64,000 nt of DNA from Sulfidibacter corallicola (GCF_017498545.1 NZ_CP071793.1:5047001-5111000), one strand, 5' to 3'; shown: positions 44,131 through 54,400, numbered from the stretch's first letter. Program-made: numbers and translations. The notes: generated by a model not told the origin, from the sequence alone.

Positions 44131-44301
44131 AGGCGTGCGTTCCTTGGCTGCATCCCGCTTTGGCGATGGGGAACGGCGAGGCGTGACGTTTGGCGGCCGG
44201 TGTCCGATCGAAAGTTGGATGGGATAGTTTCAAGATGTTCCCCATTTAACGTCCGATTGCACGCGCGGTCAACCCTTGCGCTGGGAGAACCGCCGGGCAC
44301 G

Positions 44302-44337
44302 AAAAAACCCCGCCGTGGGGAGCCCAGCGGCGGGGTT
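44302..44337 (-). terminator. Rho-independent terminator of the metallophosphoesterase gene
   Basis: Read on the minus strand: AACCCCGCCG pairs with CGGCGGGGTT and is followed by TTTTTT. It lies about 77 bases past the stop codon at 44414. Confidence 0.85.
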
Positions 44338-44413
44338 GTGAATGGTTGCCACAAATCGGCCTGATCGTCAGGCATCTCGAGATCGATTCATTTCTTGCGA
44401 GTGTTCGGGGGAG

Positions 44414-46021
44414 CTAGCGGGCCTGTACCTGAATCGCGATACTGCGGTCGGCGGGCAGTTCGGCCACCGCGACGACCACCTGACCATCGTGTTGGCTGAC
44501 GATCGAGGCCGCACCCGAGGTCACCTGATAGTTCTTGCCGGCTTCCATCGTCAGATACAGACGGCAGTCGCGGAACGATTCGAGGTGCCGGTTGACGATC
44601 GTGATCGATTGGCTGGAGCGCCCTTCCTCATTGCCGAGGCGGACTTCCAGATTGGGGTCGTCGGTGCCCCAAAAGTTGCGCTCGTAGGTTTCCAGGGAGT
44701 TTTCCGCGTCGCGACGGCCATTGCTCTTTTGGGCGGTATAGTCGCCCACTTCACCGTCGACGATCTGGATCAGGCGGTAGCCCAGGTGATCCGTGATCAA
44801 GGCCTTTTGCTGTTTGCCGCGCATTTCGGGAGGAAGCTGTTCCGCGATTTCACGACGAGTCTCTTCGTCGAATGCCACCCAATCGCCGACCGGGGCCCAG
44901 CTCTCCAGGTCCGCGCGCCATTCCATTTGCCGAGCGGTGCCGTTCTCGTGTTTGAACACCACCGCCGCCTTTTTACAAGAGGTGGTGGTCTGGAGGAAGA
45001 TCGGTCCGTCGAAAGGATCCAAATTGCCGCTCTTGCGATCGCCCCAGGCGTCGTTGACCTGATCCTTGTGGGTGTGGCCGGCGAGTACCAGGTCCACGTC
45101 GTAGCGGTCGCAAAGGTCGACGAAGCGGTCGCGGCCGTGTTTGTTCGCGGTGAAGGCGTCGTAAAAGGGCCCGTGCATGCCGATGAGCTTGGTTTTTTCG
45201 GCGTGTTGGCTCAGGACGCCTTCCAGCCAGTCCAGTTGGGCGCCGTCCAGGCCGTAGCAGCGCCACAGTTGCCAGAAACCCAGGTCGTAGCCGGTATCGA
45301 CGTTGATCACCAGCATGTTCCCGAAGACGGCCGCGTAGTCGGGGAACGGGTTGACGTATCGTTGGTAGAGGGTCAGGTTCTCGTCGTCGTAGTAGTCGTG
45401 GTTGCCGTCGACGACGAAGATGGGCACCCGCAGCTTGCGTGTCACGCGAACGAAATCCTGATACCACTCGGCCTTGGCCGACTCGGCGATGTCCCCGGTG
45501 CAGACCAGGAAATCGGGGTTCAGCAGGTTGGCGTCCCGAACCACCTTCTCGTATTCGGCCAGGGTGTTTTTGTAGCCGATGTGGGTGTCCGAAATGTGCA
45601 GGACCTTCCAATCGCGGTCGAGACTGTCGACGACGCTGACGGCATTGTGGGCGGTCATTTCGTTGCCGTCGATGTCGAGGGTCAGTGAATACAGCCCGGG
45701 CGCGAGGTTGCCCAGCGATACGTCCAGCAGGTAGCGCTGGTTGGCCTTGTGGAATGTGGCGAAACGCAACGCGTAGTCGGCGGCATCGGCGGGGCGCAGG
45801 TTCTCCGCCGCAACCAGCGATCGCGATGCGTCGGCGCGGGACACCAATGCTACCTGGCCGGGTGCCTTTTTCGCGGCGGTGGCGGGCATTTCCACGATCA
45901 CCTCGATCGTGGTGTTGGCTTCGGCGATGGTGGGCAGCGCCAGGTTGGGACGAAGGATGCGACTCTGCCCGAACAAAGCAGGGCAGGTCGCGAACAGAAC
46001 GACAATCAGAAGCTTTTTCAT
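44414..46021 (-). CDS. Secreted calcineurin-like metallophosphoesterase
   Basis: The 535-residue protein has a signal peptide (MKKLLIVVLFATCPALFG, cut before Gln-19) and an N-terminal beta-sandwich of about 120 residues. The calcineurin-like phosphoesterase domain has all metal motifs: DTHIG (about 143), GDIAE, GNHDYYDD, GMHGPFYD and GHTHKD. A C-terminal beta domain (about 385-535) ends with a typical fibronectin-like strand pattern. The enzyme would hydrolyse phosphate esters in the periplasm; the substrate is unknown. It is monocistronic with its own terminator; the region upstream is the large repeat array. Confidence 0.88.
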   Translation of the reverse strand: MKKLLIVVLFATCPALFGQSRILRPNLALPTIAEANTTIEVIVEMPATAAKKAPGQVALVSRADASRSLVAAENLRPADAADYALRFATFHKANQRYLLDVSLGNLAPGLYSLTLDIDGNEMTAHNAVSVVDSLDRDWKVLHISDTHIGYKNTLAEYEKVVRDANLLNPDFLVCTGDIAESAKAEWYQDFVRVTRKLRVPIFVVDGNHDYYDDENLTLYQRYVNPFPDYAAVFGNMLVINVDTGYDLGFWQLWRCYGLDGAQLDWLEGVLSQHAEKTKLIGMHGPFYDAFTANKHGRDRFVDLCDRYDVDLVLAGHTHKDQVNDAWGDRKSGNLDPFDGPIFLQTTTSCKKAAVVFKHENGTARQMEWRADLESWAPVGDWVAFDEETRREIAEQLPPEMRGKQQKALITDHLGYRLIQIVDGEVGDYTAQKSNGRRDAENSLETYERNFWGTDDPNLEVRLGNEEGRSSQSITIVNRHLESFRDCRLYLTMEAGKNYQVTSGAASIVSQHDGQVVVAVAELPADRSIAIQVQAR

Positions 46022-46862
46022 GATTCTTCACTCCAATGAAAATGGGATGGAAAAAATGATGGATGCGGGGCACATCTCGTCGCCGGACACAGTTCGGCCC
46101 GTCCGCTGAAGTGCGGATACACGAAGGCCATGCCTTCCTCCGGTTCCTTTCCCGCGCGCAGCCGGTGCCGGCCTGGTACCACGCGGGATCGGTTTTCGAG
46201 CGGAAGGATCCATGTCAAAGCCGGGGGCAACGGACGGACCCATTGCACGCACAGGGCCTTGGCACCTGATGCGATAGAGCTGCAGAACGACGGGCAGGCG
46301 GTGCGAGACCGCAGCCGAGAGAGCGGGAACTAGGAAACTTGTCTGGTGAAAGAGGTGCGTCTCCGGACATGCAATGGAGCGACCACACCAAGTCGGCGAG
46401 AACCCGGAAGACGACGCGTCGAGGGCGAGGGCCGAAAAATCATCGAATCACGTTCTTGCCCTGGACCGGCAAGATCCTACCAAAGTCCCAAACGCAAACA
46501 TGTTAATTTTTCGCGAATTGGATTGATTGATATATCGATATCTTGAGAATTGAGTCAAAAATCATATATTCGGTTCATCGTTTTATCAATAAAAATTACA
46601 AAAATGAAAAAGGTGTGATTTCGTTTTGTTGGGGTTGTGTGAGTGGCGCGCTGAAAGCGTTGTGGTTCAAGGGGTGTGATGTTGGGTTTCTATGAGTGGG
46701 CTGGGCGTGGGGCCGGCGTGTGATGGTGTTGTTGGGAACGCGAAACCGTGCGTTACGTCACCGCGGACCGGCGGATTCGCGGGCCTGCTTTGAATTCGGA
46801 CGACCCTTCGCGGGGTTGGCGGGATGTCTGCGCAAGGTCCATCGGATGCGACGTGAATTTTG
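46022..46862. other. Upstream region of the metallophosphoesterase gene and start of the repeat array
   Basis: This holds the minus-strand gene's promoter region and a distinctly AT-rich island (46495-46640) where the surrounding sequence is GC-rich. No gene is supported. The AT island directly precedes the tandem-repeat array, and its function is unknown. Confidence 0.5.
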
Positions 46863-48540
46863 GGAAGATCTTCTCGGCGTTCCCGCCAAATCCGGTGGGC
46901 GCTGGGCGGGGTTGGCGTCGGATCCGGTGAGCGCTGGGCGGCATTCACGTGAATTTCGGCAAGCTCTCCGCGGAGCCGCCCCTCCAGGGCTGGGGTTCGG
47001 GAACCCCGAACGACCAGGGTTACGGTGCCTGCGGCACCTCACCCTTCGCTGTATTGTGTCGTCCCTTCAGGACGCCCGCTGGTGGCGGGCCGATGGCCCG
47101 CGTTTTTATCAATGGTGGTCCAAAGGGACGTCCGGTCGCACCTTCAGCGCGACCCGGGGCGGGCCCTCCCAACGATGCGTCATGTTGGGATGATTGTTAC
47201 TCGTGGTCACCCAAAGGCTTGGATGTTCACCGTTCGCCGCCAATCCTGGAGGGACGCCAATCTTCGTGTCGGACGCGTATTTGGATTGGGTGATCATCGC
47301 ATTGGGACCATGTTTGGATGGTGGCCGTTCGCGGCCAATCCTGAAGGGATGGCCAACCGTATGTTTGGACCATCATTGATTTAGAACGCGCACCTCCGGT
47401 GCGCCACCAGCGGGCACCCCGGAGGGGTGACACAATACAGCGAAGGGTTAAGGAGTCGGAACGACGACGCAACCCTGGTTGCCTGGGGTTCCCGCATCGA
47501 GCTCTGAAGGAGCGGGGCTATGAAGACCTTCTCGGCGTTCCCGCCAAATCCGGTGGGCCCAACGCGGGGTTTACGTCGGATCCGGTGGGCGCTGGGTGGG
47601 GTTGACGTCAAATCCGGTGAGCCCTGTGCGGCATTCACGTTAATTTCGGCAAGCTCTCCGCGGAGCCGCCCCTCCAGGGCTGGGGTTCGGGAACCCCGAA
47701 CGACCAGGGTTACGGTGCCTGCGGCACCTCACCCTTCGCTGTATTGTGTCGTCCCTTCAGGACGCCCGCTGGAGGCGGGCCGATGGCCCGCGTTTTTATC
47801 AATGGTGGTCCAAAGGGACGTCCGGTCGCACCTTCAGCGCGACCCGGGGCGGGCCCTCCCAACGATGCGTCATGTTGGGATGATTGTTACTCGTGGTCAC
47901 CCAAAGGCTTGGATGTTCACCGTTCGCCGCCAATCCTGGAGGGACGCCAATCTTCGTGTCGGACGCGTATTTGGATTGGGTGATCATCGCATTGGGACCA
48001 TGTTTGGATGGTGGCCGTTCGCGGCCAATCCTGAAGGGATGGCCAACCGTATGTTTGGACCATCATTGATTTAGAACGCGCACCTCCGGTGCGCCACCAG
48101 CGGGCACCCCGGAGGGGTGACACAATACAGCGAAGGGTTAAGGAGTCGGAACGACGACGCAACCCTGGTTGCCTGGGGTTCCCGCATCGAGCTCTGAAGG
48201 AGCGGGGCTATGAAGACCTTCTCGGCGTTCGCGCCAAATCCGGTGGGCCCAACGCGGGGTTTTCGTCGGATCCGGTGGGCCCAACGCGGGGTTGACGTCA
48301 AATCCGGTGGGCGCTGTGCGGCATTCACGTGAATTTCGGCAAGCTCTCCGCGGAGCCGCCCCTTCAGGGCTGGGGTTCGGGAACCCCGAACGACCAGGGT
48401 TACGGTGCCTGCGGCACCTCACCCTTCGCTGTATTGTGTCGTCCCTTCAGGACGCCCGCTGGTGGCGGGCCGATGGCCCGCGTTTTTATCAATGGTGGTC
48501 CAAAGGGACGTCCGGTCGCACCTCCAGCGCGACCCGGGGC
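46863..48540. repeat. 690-bp tandem repeat, about 2.4 copies, rich in hairpins
   Basis: The block around GCGGCATTCACGT recurs at 46938, 47628 and 48318, a strict 690-base period; copies 1 and 2 are nearly identical over the whole unit and the third stops near 48540. Each unit contains an 84-base segment and its inverted copy (47041-47124 and 47364-47448 in unit 1), a GC minisatellite of about 32 bases, and at least seven hairpins with a CTYCR loop. No reading frame has family resemblance; open frames recur at the 690 period. Confidence 0.9.
47041..47448. repeat. 84-bp inverted repeat inside the 690-bp unit
   Basis: The left arm (47041-47124) and the reverse complement of the right arm (47364-47448) agree in the flanks ACCCTTCGCTGTATTGTGTC, GCCCGCTGGTGGC and ATCAATGRTGGTCCAAA. 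They differ in two hairpins (GTCCCTTCAGGAC against ACCCCTCCGGGGT; CGGGCCGATGGCCCG against GCACCGGAGGTGC). The spacer is 239 bases. Confidence 0.85.
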
Positions 48541-48760
48541 AGGTGACCATCCCATGCCGCATCGTATGCGAGAGAGAGTACCCATCGAACATCCGTTCTT
48601 ATGGAACACGCGATGTCCGGTCGCACCTTCAGCGCGACCCGGGGCGGGTGACGATCCCATGTGACACCGGATTCGGGTGAGGGTCCCGACCCAGCATCCG
48701 TTCATGCGCAGCGCAGGAGGTCCGGTCGCATCTCCGGCGCGACCCGGATCTCGGAAGCCC
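48511..48760. repeat. 105-bp repeat, about 2.4 copies
   Basis: TCCGGTCGCA recurs at 48511, 48616 and 48721, a 105-base period, each followed by a CTYCR-type loop and GCGCGACCCGG. The last copy ends at the stop codon of the gene at 48760. Confidence 0.8.
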
Positions 48761-49833
48761 TACTCCGTTTCCGGCGTCTTGTCCGGCTGCAGAACCGTCG
48801 GTTTGCCCAATTCGTCCTCGCGCGGGATGAAATGGGCGATGCGCGACAGCCCCTTCCCGTCGACGAGCTGGGGACCCATGGTGCTGTAGCGGCGCCGCAG
48901 GATCTGGTCGCCCAGGAGCCGCTCGAGCTGATTGGCGATCTGTTGGTCGCTTCGGCTGTTCGGCCAGCCCAGGGTGGGGCTCACGCCCAACTGCTCGAGG
49001 ATGTAACACGGCTGCAGTTGCGCCGCGGTGGGGGCCGCGGTCACGAAAAAGATGCCGCGCTGGGCGAGGTCCAGGTAGGGACCGTCGGGATCGACGACGA
49101 CCGCCGTGAAGGCCTCCCAGGTCGGATGGGCGTCCGGCTCGAACAGCAACGCGTTGATGTCGAGCCTCGGATGGCCGACCGTGAATGCGGCCAAACGGCG
49201 CCGCAGATCGGCATCGCGCCGGTAACACAACGTGATCGCGGGTGGGGCCGTCATTCGGTTCAGCGCCGAAAGTAACTTGAAGATCACCGACTCGTCGTTG
49301 CCGACCCAGATCAGCAGGTGCGGCACCGGCGGCGGTGCCGGGCAGGTGGGTGCCGCCACTTCCGGAGCGATGTGGAACTTGGGCCCCAGCAGCAACTTGG
49401 CGCTGGGTGAACAACTGTAGCCCAGGCTGGGCGCACTGACATCCGGGTTGATGATCATGTGGGCGTAGACGAGAAAACGGCTGCCGTGGTCGACGACCGC
49501 ACTGAACGGGAACTGGCGGTAGATCCCGAAGAGATAGGCCGAATCGCAACCCGGCCGATTGACGATACATATGTTGTGTTTGTGCAGGCGGCGCAAATGG
49601 GCCAACCGCTTCAACTCGTGCTCGGGATCGTTGGGGACGCGGTAAATGGTGGCTTCCTTGCCCAACAACCGGCGAGCCATGTCGTGCCGGCTGCGATTGA
49701 CCGCAAAGGCGATGCGATAGCCTCGCGTAGCGAAAAAGTTGGCGAGCACGACCGATTGACGCAACGGCGTCCAATCGCCGGGCTTGGGCGAAGGTGAAGC
49801 GTCGGGATCGGGGATCGAGCAGCGAAACAGCAT
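48760..49833 (-). CDS. SpsG/PseG-like GT-B fold protein
   Basis: The 357-residue protein has the two-lobed pattern of the SpsG/PseG group: LRQSVVLANFFATRGYRIAFAVNR (about 25-48) at the N-terminus, CSPSAKLLLGPKFHIAPEV (about 140-158) in the linker, and LLIWVGNDESVIFKLLSAL starting the second lobe. PseG hydrolyses UDP-linked amino sugars in pseudaminic acid synthesis, and SpsG is a coat-polysaccharide protein. Catalytic residues are not clear here, so I do not assign an activity. The ending (DELGKPTVLQPDKTPETE) is charged. It is flanked by repeats on its 3' side and is 330 bp from a divergent gene. Confidence 0.6.
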   Translation of the reverse strand: MLFRCSIPDPDASPSPKPGDWTPLRQSVVLANFFATRGYRIAFAVNRSRHDMARRLLGKEATIYRVPNDPEHELKRLAHLRRLHKHNICIVNRPGCDSAYLFGIYRQFPFSAVVDHGSRFLVYAHMIINPDVSAPSLGYSCSPSAKLLLGPKFHIAPEVAAPTCPAPPPVPHLLIWVGNDESVIFKLLSALNRMTAPPAITLCYRRDADLRRRLAAFTVGHPRLDINALLFEPDAHPTWEAFTAVVVDPDGPYLDLAQRGIFFVTAAPTAAQLQPCYILEQLGVSPTLGWPNSRSDQQIANQLERLLGDQILRRRYSTMGPQLVDGKGLSRIAHFIPREDELGKPTVLQPDKTPETE

Positions 49834-50171
49834 ATGTCGGGGTGTCCGGCGTCTGGCCGGTGGGTTGTTCGGCGGGTGGCCGAGATCTCGGTGTGCGATC
49901 GTTATCTATATTCTATGAGGATCCACCCCGGTTTGGCCACTCGGCATTTTGGCTAACTCGCGGCTCGCGAGGGAGGTGCGTGGATCGAGTACCCGATCGA
50001 TCGGCCCCTGGCGGTCTTGCCACACCCTTTCTCCCCTCCAAGACCGGTCTTTCGGTCAACCAATCGGGTGGTGCGCCGATTGAGAACAGTAAGCGGCGTT
50101 TCGAAAAAAAGCATTCGGTATCGCGGGCCGCGTTCGGCCAGGGCCCGGTACACCAGGGGAGGAGGATGTCC
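49834..50171. other. Divergent intergenic region
   Basis: These 338 bp separate two divergent genes. A possible -10 TATTCT lies at 49910-49915 without a good -35. The frame continuing upstream from the small gene is unsupported. Confidence 0.4.
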
Positions 50172-50432
50172 ATGTTGCAAGCCATTCGAAAATTCACGGG
50201 AAGCCCCTTCGTGCAGATGACGGTGGGCCTGATCTTCCTGATGACCGGTCTTTCGGAAACCTTCGCCATGCTCAAGCAGGACTTGGCCGACATGACCCCC
50301 AAGGCCCATCACGGTGTCGTGATCTTCAGTTTGTTCCAGTGCCTCAAGATCCTGCCCGAGTTCGTGGAAGGGGTGGAATACATGAACAAGGACGGGGACG
50401 AGGACGACCACTCCGCCAAGGGCGAATCCTGA
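50172..50432 (+). CDS. Small membrane protein of unknown function
   Basis: This 86-residue protein has two hydrophobic segments (about 13-30, FVQMTVGLIFLMTGLSET, and 48-62, HGVVIFSLFQCLKI) and an acidic tail (DGDEDD). I do not recognise a family. Two ATGs are possible: the one at 50172 has GGAGG exactly 6 bases upstream, whereas the ATG at 50166 directly abuts it, so 50172 is chosen. It is 132 bp before the reductase gene on the same strand. Confidence 0.6.
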   Translation: MLQAIRKFTGSPFVQMTVGLIFLMTGLSETFAMLKQDLADMTPKAHHGVVIFSLFQCLKILPEFVEGVEYMNKDGDEDDHSAKGES

Positions 50433-50564
50433 TGCCATCGGAATCCCGTGTCGCCCCCGCAAATCGCGGTGGCGCTGTCGATCCCAGAGTGTTAAAAGAG
50501 GCATGATCCTTCGGCAACATCGGTCGCCCCGACGGCGACCACCACTTCCACCATCGGAGGCTAC

Positions 50565-51461
50565 GTGAGCGAGCAAGAAAAAACGCCGGATACGGCCCAA
50601 CCCGCCGGCATCATGGATCAGAAAGTGGGGATCATCGGCGCCAATGGGGCACTTGGTTCCGATTTGGCGCGGATCCTGAGACACCCCGTACCCGCCTTCC
50701 ACAAGGATTTCGATATTTGTGATTACGATGCCGCGCGCGCCTGGCTGGAAAAAAGCGGGGTCGCGGCCGTGATCAACACTGCCGCCTTCCACCGCGTGCC
50801 CGACTGCGAAACCGAATACGCGGCGGCCTTCGAGGTCAATGTCATCGGTGTCCGCAATCTGGCGCGGGCCTGTGCCGAGCTGGACATTCACCTGTGCCAC
50901 ATCAGCACCGATTACGTGTTCGACGGAACCAAGAAGGCACCGTACGTGGAAACGGATTCGCCGGCCCCCTTGAGCATCTACGCCATTTCCAAACTGGCCG
51001 GTGAATATGCGCTCGAGGCCTATGGGAAACGGACCTCGATCGTGCGCAGTTGCGGTCTCTACGGACGTGTGCCCACCCGCGCCAAGGGCGGCAATTTCGT
51101 GAACGCCATGATCAAGTTGGGAACGGAACGCGACCGCGTCACCGTCGTCAATGACGAAATCGTGTGTCCCACCTATACCTTCGATCTGGCCGTGGCCATC
51201 GATCGCCTGCTGGCCGCGGGCGGCGAAGGAATCTTCCACATCAACCAGAACGGCCACACCACCTGGTTCGATTTCGCCAAGGTGATCTTCGAAGCGCGTG
51301 GATTGCCCGCCAAGTTGGAGCCGATCTCGGCCGCGTCGTTCCAAAGCAAGGTACAGCGCCCGTCCTATTCGGTGCTGAGCAACGAGAAGTTCGAAAAGCT
51401 GACGGGTCACCGCATGCCCGATTGGGAGAATGCGCTGCGCCGTCACCTGGCCGAGATCTGA
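50565..51461 (+). CDS. RmlD-type sugar-nucleotide reductase (dTDP-4-dehydrorhamnose reductase-like)
   Basis: The 298-residue extended SDR has GIIGANGALGSDLARIL as NAD(P) loop, VINTAAFHRVPDCE with AFEVNVIGVRNLARAC, ISTDYVFDG, catalytic Tyr/Lys in YAISKLAGE and IVRSCGLYG. This is the RmlD pattern. The insertion and short end fit the broader RfbD group, so the sugar is not certain; no rmlA/B/C is nearby. The GTG at 50565 follows GGAGG by 5 bases. Its 3' end overlaps the convergent kinase gene by 19 bases. Confidence 0.85.
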   Translation: MSEQEKTPDTAQPAGIMDQKVGIIGANGALGSDLARILRHPVPAFHKDFDICDYDAARAWLEKSGVAAVINTAAFHRVPDCETEYAAAFEVNVIGVRNLARACAELDIHLCHISTDYVFDGTKKAPYVETDSPAPLSIYAISKLAGEYALEAYGKRTSIVRSCGLYGRVPTRAKGGNFVNAMIKLGTERDRVTVVNDEIVCPTYTFDLAVAIDRLLAAGGEGIFHINQNGHTTWFDFAKVIFEARGLPAKLEPISAASFQSKVQRPSYSVLSNEKFEKLTGHRMPDWENALRRHLAEI

Positions 51462-54400
51462 GCCGGTTCGCGCTCCTCCATCGTGCGGGGCTCTTCGGTG
51501 GGGGCCTGGGGTTCCTCTTCGCGTATGATTTCATCCGGAATCCGGATCGTGAACGTGGATCCCGCCCCCAGCTTGCTTTCCACCGAAATGGTTCCACCCA
51601 TCAGGCGGCAGAAGAAATTGGTGACGTAGAGGCCGAGGCCGGTACCGCCGTAGCGATTGTGGTCGACCATTTGCGAAAAGGCCTGGAATAATTGGTTTAC
51701 CTGCTGCTCGGACATGCCGATGCCGGTGTCCTGAATCGAGAAGTGAACCCAGCCGCCGTCCTCTTCCTTGGTGCGCAACACCCGGAAACGGATGCGGCCC
51801 TCGTTGGTGAATTTGTCGGCGTTGGTCAGCAGGTTGAGCAGCATGCTCTGGAGCTTGGCCTGATCGCCACGGATACGGCCCAGTTCGCGCGGTTCGGTTT
51901 CCAGGGAAAGGCGGTTCTTGGACTTTTCCAGCAACGGGTTCATCTGGCCGACGAGGTTGTCCAGAATGCTCTGGAGGTCGAACCATTCGGCGTATAGATC
52001 GGAATTGCCCGATTCGATGCGGGTCAATTCGAGGATGTTGTTGACCAGGGACAGTTGATAGTAGGCGGCAGCCTTGATTTTGCGCAGGTCGATCCGCAAT
52101 TGGTCCATGTCCCACTCGTCCGGTTCCAGGTCCTCCACGTCTTCCTCGATCAGCTCGCTATACCCGATGATGTGGTTGAGCGGCGTCCGCAGTTCATGAC
52201 TCATGTGGGCCAGGAAGGCGCTTTTCGAGCGGTTGGCTTCCACGGCCATGCGTTCGGACTGCGTCAGGAGCTGGACCTTGGCTCGCTGGCGTTCCTTCAT
52301 GCGTTGGAACTGGAAGGCGGCGGCCAGGGCGATGAACACCAGCAAGCCGTAGAGCGTGTAGGCCAACCAGCTCTGGTGTGGCAAAGGGCGTACCCGCAGG
52401 GAGAAGGTCAAGGGTTTGGTGACCCAGGTGCCGTCGTGGCTGGCCCCTTTCAATTCGAACCGGTAGAAGCCCGGGCTCAGGTTGGTGTAGTTGGCCATGG
52501 CCTGGTTGTCGCCCTCGATCCAGGTCTCGTCGACACCCTCCATGCGGTAGAGGAAGCTGTTTTTTTCCGGACGGGTGAAATCCAGCGCCGCGAACATGAT
52601 CGAAATGACGTTGTTGTTGCGGTCCATCAGGAGTTCGAGCGGTTTTTCGTCCAGGCCCGCCAAGTTGAGGCGACGACCGAGGGCCTGAATTTCCGAGATC
52701 ACCAGCGGCGGCTGATAGGCGAAGGCGCGAATCTGATCGGGGAAGAAGGCGCTGACGCCGTCCATGCCGCCGAAGAACATTTCGCCCCAGGCCGTCTGGT
52801 GGTGCGCCCCAGGCGCGAACAGCTCCCCCTGCAGGCCATCCAAAATGTCGTACAGGTGAAAATCGCCGCTGTCGGGGGAGAACCGGCACAGCCCGCGAGC
52901 GGTGCTCATCCACAGGGTGCCGTGATGGTCCTCGAGGATGCCGAACACGCTGTTGTTGACGAGGCTCGTCTCCTGCGGAAAACCGATGTACTGACCGGAA
53001 CGGCGGTCCAGGCAATTCAAGCCGCCGCCATAGGTGCCGATCCACACCTGTTCCCGCTTGGGGAGCAGGCAGAGCACGGCATTGTTTCTCAGCGAACGGG
53101 CCTCTCCAGCTTCCTTGTGAAAGGACTGCAGGCGACCTTGGCGGGCGTGATATTGGAACAGCTTTCCTGCCGCGGTGCCGATCCAGGCGTCGCCGCTGGG
53201 GTCGAAGGCGATGGTGCGCACGATTTGCTTTTGAAAACCTCGATCGGAATTTTCCCGGTTGAGCAGGTGGCGAAACCGGGTGGGCTCGTCGAGCGAGGCG
53301 ATGGACACCCCGTTGGGTGTGCCGACCCACAACGCGTCGTCGCGGGCGACCAGGCTGAGAATCCGGTCGTGGGCCAGGCTCGCGGGATCTTCCGGATCGC
53401 GGAAAAACGCGGTGAAACGGTCGTCCGGCTCCTTGCGGTTCAGGCCCTTTTCCGTTCCGATCCAAACGGTGCCGTGCCCATCGACGGCAATCGCGTTGAC
53501 GTCGTTGTGACTCAGGGACTGGGGGTTTTCCGAATCCGCCTCGTAGCGGCGAAAATAGCCTCGATCTCGATCGTAGTGGGTCAACCCGCCGGTTTCCGTG
53601 CCGAACCAGACATCCCCGTGACCGCCGCTGCTCACGGCCTTGACGATGCCGCGGGCCAGTGAATCGGGGTCGTCGCGCAGATGGCGGATGGTTCGGAATT
53701 TCGGGGGCTTCAGGTTGAGCTTGTTGAGCCCCGCATTGCGTGTCCCGACCCACAGATTGCCGGACCGGTCCTCGTACACCTTGCGCACCTCGTTGCCGCT
53801 GAGGGTGAACACCATGCGCGAATGGTGGCGGAACTGGAGGAAGTCATCCTCGGCGGCCACGTATCGGTAGAGACCGCCGCCCGCGCTGCCGACCCAAATC
53901 GTGCCGTTGCGGTCCTCCAAAATCGTGTTGATGCGGCCCGGGGTCGAGCGATCGCGGTCCTCCGGCGGCAATCGATAGTGCCGTACCTTGCCGGTATCCG
54001 GTTCGTAGCGGAACAAACCCCGATCGGTGCCGAACCACCAGTTGCGACCCTGGTCGAGAAACATGCTGCGCACCTGGGCGCCGGTCACATCGATGGACCC
54101 GCGTTTGGGCAGCTCGAAATGATCGAATCCCGTCGTGTCCGGGTTGTAGATGTCGATGCCCGTCTCGGTGCCGACCCACAGGCGATCGTCCGTGTCGAAG
54201 CACAGCGACCAGACGCGTGAGTGACGCAGCGATTGGGGGTCGTCCGGATCGTGCTCGAAGCGGTGAATGCGCCCGGTGGTCTTGTCCAAGCGGGCCAGGC
54301 CGTTGTCCAACGTGGCGATCCACAGGTATCTGCGTCCCTCGGGCAGCAGTGTCTGCAGGTAATTGCTGGGCAGGCTGTTGGCCTTCTGTGGATCGTGGAA

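Noticed and set aside
42283..44364. Open frame of 693 codons on the plus strand
   Set aside because: Antisense to the GT41 glycosyltransferase, whose TPRs and catalytic motifs are intact.
46949..48664. Small repeated ORFs in the 690-bp units
   Set aside because: The same peptides recur at exactly the repeat period on both strands without ribosome sites; hairpins, not codons, are conserved.
46863..48760. CRISPR array
   Set aside because: The repeats are 690 and 105 bases long with structured, similar interiors rather than short repeats with unique spacers, and there are no cas genes.
52055..53662. Open frame of 535 codons on the plus strand
   Set aside because: Antisense to the propeller sensor kinase; the repetitive peptide mirrors the propeller blades.
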